Shown here: piece after piece, positions 58,470-64,000 of the stretch | Numbering within the stretch: the stretch's first letter is position 1 | Layout: the number at the start of each line of letters is the position of its first letter | Origin: Thamnidium elegans | Lineage: Eukaryota; Mucoromycota; Mucoromycetes; Mucorales; Mucoraceae | Length of the DNA stretch: 64,000 bases | Assembly: GCA_025201345.1 (NCBI GenBank) | Contig: JAIXMG010000025.1 | Span: 124,001-188,000, forward strand | Reading direction: 5' to 3' | Position numbers and translations under genes: made by a program | Notes under the pieces: model-generated | Databases searched by the model: none | The model's input: the letters and a program-made list of their open reading frames with translations, nothing else | Told to the model about the DNA's origin: nothing

Positions 58470-58660
58470 CTTGGTTTTTTTTTGTTATTGTTGCTTTAAT
58501 AAAGTAGAAAAAAAAATAAAAAAAGACGTGTAAAAATATAAAAGACTTTAAAGTGAGATACACGCTTTTTATTGGATAAATTGAAATAATCGACCTTTTT
58601 TTTTTATTTTATTCACGCTTTTTATTTTTCCTTTCAGCTTTTTTTTTTTTTAAAAAAACA
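58470..58660. promoter_or_regulatory. 191-bp divergent promoter, OST5 / MIM1
   Basis: Both start codons flank 191 bp containing two near-identical CACGCTTTTTATT elements (58561-58574 and 58613-58626) and a T(n)A(n) block right before the MIM1 ATG. The repeated element is a candidate binding site for a common factor. Confidence 0.6.
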
Positions 58661-58954
58661 ATGTCCAACTCAAGTAATAGTGGAACACTTATAAAACGTG
58701 ACCCTTGGTATTATAACACTACATTCCTCTGGGTAGTGAAATCAACTGCCATCAACTTTGTTTTACCCTTTTTCAACGGTGTTATGCTTGGCTTTGGTGA
58801 AATTCTTGCTAATGAACTTTTATTCAAATATGGCTGGTTTGGATTTACTCGACCTGCACTTGGAATCCACGGCATACCTTCAAGTGCTACCAGTGAATAC
58901 AAGAAGGCTGTTACCACTGAAGCAAAGCGTGAACAAAAATTACTTTTAATTTAA
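58661..58954 (+). CDS. MIM1: Mitochondrial import protein Mim1/Tom13
   Basis: Outer-membrane insertase subunit that helps biogenesis of Tom20/Tom70 and other helical outer-membrane proteins. Single exon, 97 aa. The fungal-specific core is complete: DPWYYNTTFLWVVKSTAINF, VLPFFNGVMLGFGEILANEL, LFKYGWFGF, with the membrane helix containing the GxxxG-like NGVMLGFGE. The polar tail includes a basic stretch. Intronless among intron-rich neighbours. Confidence 0.9.
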   Translation: MSNSSNSGTLIKRDPWYYNTTFLWVVKSTAINFVLPFFNGVMLGFGEILANELLFKYGWFGFTRPALGIHGIPSSATSEYKKAVTTEAKREQKLLLI

Positions 58955-59100
58955 AGGAAGAAACTTGTAGACAATAAATATCACGTGGCCCTTTATTAAG
59001 AGGACACATCTGTATTTTTATTACGTGGATAAAAATGTTTTTATGATATAAAGAAGGTGGGTTTTGTTGTCGTTACGAATAGTATGAAGGTAAAAGGTTC

Positions 59101-59181
<81 letters not shown>

Positions 59182-60055
59182 AATGTGTTATAAAAGTATT
59201 GGGAACGGGAGATGTATTTCTCATCCAGGTCGATAAGACTCTTTTCTGTCATATATTACAGTCAATTGCAATTGCTACTTTTATGCGGTACTCTTCAGTT
59301 ACGGCTCGAAAGCACTTTGGATCAAGCGTAACTGGTTGTACCTATCAACTGGGGATTTCAATTAGGGTTTCAAAGGCATGAATTGGTTTGACCATTGTTT
59401 TTTTTAGTGCGTACACTTTGGTACATTAATTGTTTCATTCGTACCAAGGAATGTTTATAGTCAACGATTCTTTTATTTTGGGGTTTCGATGTATATAGAA
59501 CTGTAGACCTGCCAAACAGTATAAAATCAACCCATGCTTTCACCAAAAAATTACACATATACATCAGTGCAGTAGTAGTTTTTTGTTGGTAGCAATAAAT
59601 ACAGTTTCAATCTTAAAAATTAATTTGGACAAATATTAAGTAGTTGGTAAACATTTTTGCTTTGCAAAAAGTATAATTGACATGAACACATCTTACTTCT
59701 TTTTTTTTTTTTGCTCCTCTAACTACCCTGTATAATATAAAAAGTTTCAAAGCTTTTGTTGCCGTTTAGAGAGTTAAATGTATCCATGAAGACTACTCGA
59801 GTGTTGTCATTCAAGCGAAAAAAGAAACATTTTTTTATTAAAAAAAAAATGACGTAGAAGGTTTTTTTTTCAAGCCTTATACCACGACTTTTTTTCTTTT
59901 TTTTTTTTTCTTTTTCTTTTTTTTTTTCTTGTGTGTTGTGTGTATATATTGATATTTTTCTTTTTCTTAAAAAAAAAATATATAACCCACTTTTATTTAT
60001 ATAAAAAGCAATTCATCTCTCTTTTTAAAAAAGGAAAAGAAAAAAATATAACAAA
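58955..60055. other. 1.1-kb spacer with GA microsatellite
   Basis: No gene. Holds the GA run at 59104-59178, then AT-rich sequence; T-rich tracts at 59888-59930 lead into the U2AF65 5' UTR. Confidence 0.5.
59104..59178. repeat. (GA)n microsatellite, about 75 bp
   Basis: Essentially uninterrupted GA dinucleotides, ending GGGG. Pure purine/pyrimidine mirror repeat, able to form triplex (H-) DNA. Located in the 3' region of the Mim1 gene. Confidence 0.97.
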
Positions 60056-61952
60056 ATGTCTTACGGTTGGAATAGAGACCAAGCTGGTAAAATTTTTATC
60101 TATTTTGATTATTCAAAAAAAAAAAAAAAAAAAAGATTGACATTAGATAATATATAGCTCCCCCTCCACCTTCTGCAGCCGATCTTGCTAGTTCTTTTCT
60201 CAATTCAGTAGGTCAAGAACTTCACGGATCGAATGAGAACCCTTACGGTCATGAATATCAAGGTACAATAGATGGAGAAAAAAAAAAGATTTTAAAAAAA
60301 CATCAACTAATTTGAAATAATATATAATGACGTAAGGTCGTTATGGTGAGGAAATAGGTTATCATGGAGGTAATGAAGATTATCGTAGAAGAGAAGGAGG
60401 AAATATGGAAAGAGGAGGAGAAAGAGAAAGACGCCATAATAGTAGGGATCGTCACCATGACAGAGGACGCGATACCCGACGTAGAAGATCTCGAGATAGA
60501 CGTGAACGTTCTCCTCGTGGTGATCGTCATCATGGTAGAAATCGTGATGATCGCGACTATCGCAGATCGCGTAGAAGAAGTCCTAGTCCACGTCGTACAA
60601 GTAGAAGACGTAGTCCTAGTGGTGGTCGTCGCGGTGGTGGTAGTGCTGGCGGTGGACGTGAAGATGAAAACGTAATTCCTTTAAGCAAAAGAGAAAGAAA
60701 GCTTCATAATTGGGATATGGTACCTGCTGGCATGGAAGGTATGACAGCTGAACAAGTGAAATCCACTGGATTGTTTCCTTTACCTGGTCAAGTTGTCGGT
60801 ACACGTACCCCTCAATCCTTTCAACCACCTCCTGACCATGCTACAATGCACGATGGGTCTCGTATTCGAGTTACTCAAGGTGCTGCTGGACCTGTTGCAT
60901 TAAATGCTACATTAGCCAGACAAGCAAAACGCTTATATGTTGGTCAAATTCCCTTTGGTATTGAAGAAAAGCCTATGGCCGATTTCTTTAATGCTACAAT
61001 GGAGCAACTTCATTTAGCTGATACAACACCAGTTTTAGCTGTTCAAATTAACCATGATAAGAATTATGCGTTTGTTGAATTTCAAACACCCGAGCAAGCT
61101 ACTTCTGCTATGGCATTTGATGGTATTATGTTTCAAGGACAACAATTAAAGATTCGCAGACCTAAAGATTATCAACCTCCTATTAATGGAGAGTATATTG
61201 AAATGCCTACTCAATTACCTGGTTTGGTTTCTACCAATGTACCTGATACACCCAACAAAATCTTTATTGGTGGTCTTCCAGTTTATTTAAATGATGATCA
61301 AGTAGTTGAATTATTGAAATCATTTGGTGAATTACGTGCATTCAATTTGGTAAAGGATCCTATTACTGGAGCTAATAAAGGATTTGCCTTTTGTGAATAT
61401 GCTGATCCTGAAGTTACAGATTTAGCTTGTACTGGATTAAATAATATGGAATTGGGTGATCGTAAATTGGTTGTTCAAAGAGCTAGCGTTGGTGCTAAAC
61501 ATGGTTTACTTCCTGCTGAATATACTACGGGTGAAATACCTGTCAACATTCAAGATTATTTACCTGTTGCTAGTGCAAAGGAAGATGAAGCTACACGTGT
61601 CTTGCAATTAATGAATATGGTTACACCTGAAGAATTAGAGGACGATGATGAATATCAAGATATTTGGGATGATATTGCAGAAGAATGTTCAAAGTTTGGT
61701 AAAATTATAGATATGAAGATTCCCAGACCTAATAAGGCTGAAGCTGTGCCTGGTTGTGGACTGGTAAGTAGCTCTTTTCTTTTGAAATTATAACCTGTCA
61801 AACTTACTCTTGTAATTTAGATTTTTGTAAGATATGAGACAAAGGATCAAACTTTAGAAGCATTACGTGCTCTTGCTGGTCGTAAATTCGCTGATAGAAC
61901 TGTAGTTGCTACATTTATGGACGAAGATAATTATTTAGCCGATAACTTTTAA
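60056..61952 (+). CDS. Splicing factor U2AF large subunit (U2AF65)
   Basis: Recognises the polypyrimidine tract and helps U2 snRNP bind the branch point. Exons 60056-60086, 60158-60262, 60337-61763 and 61821-61952 close to 564 aa. N-terminal RS/RD-rich region (RRRRSRDRRERSPRGDRHH, RRRSPSPRRTSRRRSPSG), then the U2AF35-binding segment KLHNWDMVPAGMEGMT with its key Trp, RRM1 (RLYVGQIPFG ... NYAFVEFQ, about aa 243-325), RRM2 (KIFIGGLPVYL ... GFAFCEY, about aa 353-430) and the C-terminal UHM (DDIAEECSKFGKIIDMKIPR ... IFVRYETKDQTLEALRALAG, ending DEDNYLADNF). All hallmark residues are present; longer than human U2AF65 (475 aa) mainly in the RS region. Confidence 0.95.
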
Positions 61953-62145
61953 ACAATAAAAAAAAGAAAAAAGAGGAAAAACAGACATTTTTTTTTATAG
62001 TTGTATGTCCAGTATTTAAAATGGTGTGACTTTGCAAATGACTCTCTTTATAATTGTAATTATTGTTTTTTTTTCTTTCTTTTTTCCTTCTGCTATATTT
62101 TTTTTTCTTTTATACACATATATATATATATATAAAGAAAGCATC

Positions 62146-64000
62146 ATGCGTTCAGTTGCGGGACATGGGCAAAAGCTCTTTTTATCATCTCGACGTCCTT
62201 CTAATGCAACAAGTCAGTCATCGTTAAGAGGAATTCACATCAACATCAGTTCGGATCCGTTTCAGCATCGCATTCCGCCTTATATTCAAAGACTTTGGGA
62301 AGAAAGTAAATTACGTAAACGCTTGTCAGTTTGGAAAAGGCGATTGATAAAACGGTACCTTCAATCGGGATGGGTAGAAAGCATTGTATTAGCGGGTTGC
62401 GTATTCTCAGCTTGTTTGTTTTTATTGATTCATGTTGGGTTCTTTAGTACTGAAAAGTATCAGGAACATTATAATGATGGTTTAGAGGAAGTTGATCTAT
62501 TAGATAAGGTATATCCAGATGAAGGTCGTGCACTTACAACTACTATTATCATATTAAATAATCAAGATGATTTGGAAGGCAGTGTAAAGCCTATATTAGC
62601 AGAATTATGTCAGTATGATATGTTTGCAAATTATATTGTATGGAATGATGATCCGACTATTAAAATTGATACTGATGTAAAATATAATACTTTATATGTT
62701 ATTACAGAAAAAAAAACTAACTCTTATATATGTATAATGTAGATGATTTATACACCTCATTGTACTCCCAATAAACTAAGTGTAATCAATGCACCAGCTA
62801 AAATGGGTTCATCAGCAAGATACCAAGCATGTCGTCATTCAAAAACACCTTATTGTTACTTTCAAGATATACCCAGACTAGATCTCCAACTTCGAAGCAC
62901 ATATGCCAACTTTCTTAAATCACCTCACTTGATTCATGGTCAGTCTAGTAGTCATGCTGCGCTCATTAATTCCCAATGGAGGTATTGTTTTACCAATAAA
63001 AGTAAGTAACACGGTTAAAAAAGATATAATAAAATATAGATGAATTAATCTTTGATGAAGATCTTGAATTGCATACGTGTTACATTGATGTAGAATCAGG
63101 CACGTTTGTTGCAAAAGCAGCAGTGACTAGTTTTGTTGAAAACTATGATAAGAATTCTGTTGTGGATGAATATGCGGATATGTATTTTGTTATGTTTATG
63201 AATCAAATACCCTATCAATTAGAAGGTAGCGGAGACTATACAAAAGAATTGACTAAATTGGAAATAGAGCAAATGGTAAACAGGAGAAAAATAATTGTAT
63301 TATATAATCCCGTAACTTACATATAAAAATTAATATAGGATTTAGGATTAACTATATTATATAATGATTTGGAAGAAGAAGAAGGAGTGGCACCTATTAA
63401 TCCACACTTGACTATTGAATTCGAACGTAATGCTAGAGCACCATGTAAAGATGATCGTTGTTTATTTTTGACAAACAAACAAATATTACCTGATATCGAT
63501 TTATTCTTGTACAATCCCAGTGTGGATGTAGATGTATCCAAGGAAATGCGCGATGATTTCTATAGAAACCATTATCACAAGTACAAGTATGTTAATGCAA
63601 TAGATAATGATGATCAAACTTCTTGGAAATCAACACAAAGTAAAAAAAAAAAAAAAAAAAACTTTACCACAAATAATAGACCTTTTTTTTTTACTAACGC
63701 TTTTTCTATGTACCTAGATATTCATGCTGGAGATTACATTGGTTTGGATTTATTAATGCCGATGCGTACTTCTTTAAAATACCGATTCCTAGTACGCCAT
63801 CCTTACGGATACAGAACTACTTTAGCAATTGAAATATCTTTTGATGGTTTACAATGGGTAAAGTATATACGCTAGGAAAAGAAAACAAACTAACCAGTAC
63901 AGATTTTTTTTTTTTTTTTTTTTTTTTTTATTAGTTTAAATTAAGGTCTTCACAAAGCTTTAGCTGTCAAAATATTGAGATTACAGAAGATTTACAGTTA
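62146..64000 (+). CDS. Type II membrane glycosyltransferase-like protein (partial 3')
   Basis: Truncated by the window end. Exons 62146-62676, 62743-63001, 63040-63275, 63339-63639, 63718-63857 and 63936 onward; phases agree. A cytosolic basic N-terminus (KLRKRLSVWKRRLIKRYL) is followed by one membrane anchor (IVLAGCVFSACLFLLIHVGFF) and a lumenal region. It has a GT-A-like start (TTTIIILNNQDDLEGSVKPI, LAELCQYDMFANYIVWNDDP), NAPAKMGSSARYQACRHSKT, CYFQDIPRLDLQLRSTYANF, and later NIHAGDYIGLDLLMP and VRHPYGYRTTLAIEISFDGLQW, the last resembling a discoidin-like beta domain. The reading as a Golgi glycosyltransferase is by analogy, and D-I-P or D-D-P as a metal site is untested. Confidence 0.6.

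Noticed and set aside
59230..59345. tRNA-like stretch
   Set aside because: Pieces resemble a T-loop, but no cloverleaf with acceptor stem could be drawn by eye; no tRNA was found in the window.

Overview
The window looks like nuclear DNA of an early-diverging filamentous fungus, most likely Mucoromycota/Mucorales. It is AT-rich and full of homopolymer runs, and genes carry many short GT-AG introns (about 50-90 nt). The gene content fits: a CRY-DASH as the only photolyase-like gene seen, an MT-A70 protein of the MTA1 (DNA 6mA) type, Uls1-, Rsc58-, Tom13/Mim1- and Nsa1-like fungal proteins, and a gene family that I remember only from mucoralean genomes. The genus cannot be fixed from the sequence alone.

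Layout. 1-9.6 kb: a 12-exon SNF2-family ATPase (Rad5/16-Uls1 type, with a PIP box and a predicted 3-nt exon), then a PMC1-type Ca2+ P-type ATPase. 10.7-14.2 kb: a YdcZ/DUF606 membrane protein, a secreted Cys-rich Ser/Thr-rich protein and a PRL-type tyrosine phosphatase. 15.1-18.8 kb: a gene graveyard of broken reading frames, ending in a 20-bp repeat array. 19-22.8 kb: LMW tyrosine phosphatase, CRY-DASH and, convergent with it, a sorbitol/xylitol-type dehydrogenase. 24.1-30.6 kb: two 14-exon paralogues of the GRDP (DUF1399, WHxH) family lying tail to tail, each with a string of exons as small as 8-17 nt and a Gly/Cys/Ser-rich C-terminal tail. 30.7-35.5 kb: a 23-bp repeat array and a 4.7-kb element bounded by ~150-bp inverted repeats and carrying a decayed mucoralean-family gene. 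36.2-46.8 kb: compact housekeeping genes (RNase H1, proteasome beta2, SRR1-like, Rsc58-like, mitochondrial DEAD-box helicase, Nsa1/WDR74, parvulin Par14). 46.8-54.4 kb: orphan ORFs and long AT-rich spacers with minisatellites. 54.4-64 kb: Pho80-type cyclin, MTA1-like methyltransferase, an orphan, an Nnf1-like coiled coil, OST5/TMEM258, Mim1, U2AF65 and a partial type II membrane glycosyltransferase-like gene.

Functional threads are mostly housekeeping: chromatin (SNF2, Rsc58-like, MTA1-like), Ca2+ and stress signalling, and ribosome assembly. Nsa1 and Par14 share a 202-bp divergent promoter, and Ost5 and Mim1 share a 191-bp one. The least conventional parts are the GRDP pair with its phase-conserved microexon series and the adjacent inverted-repeat element. 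All gene models were spliced by eye; reading-phase closure was checked by hand for each multi-exon gene, and no RNA evidence or homology search was available.
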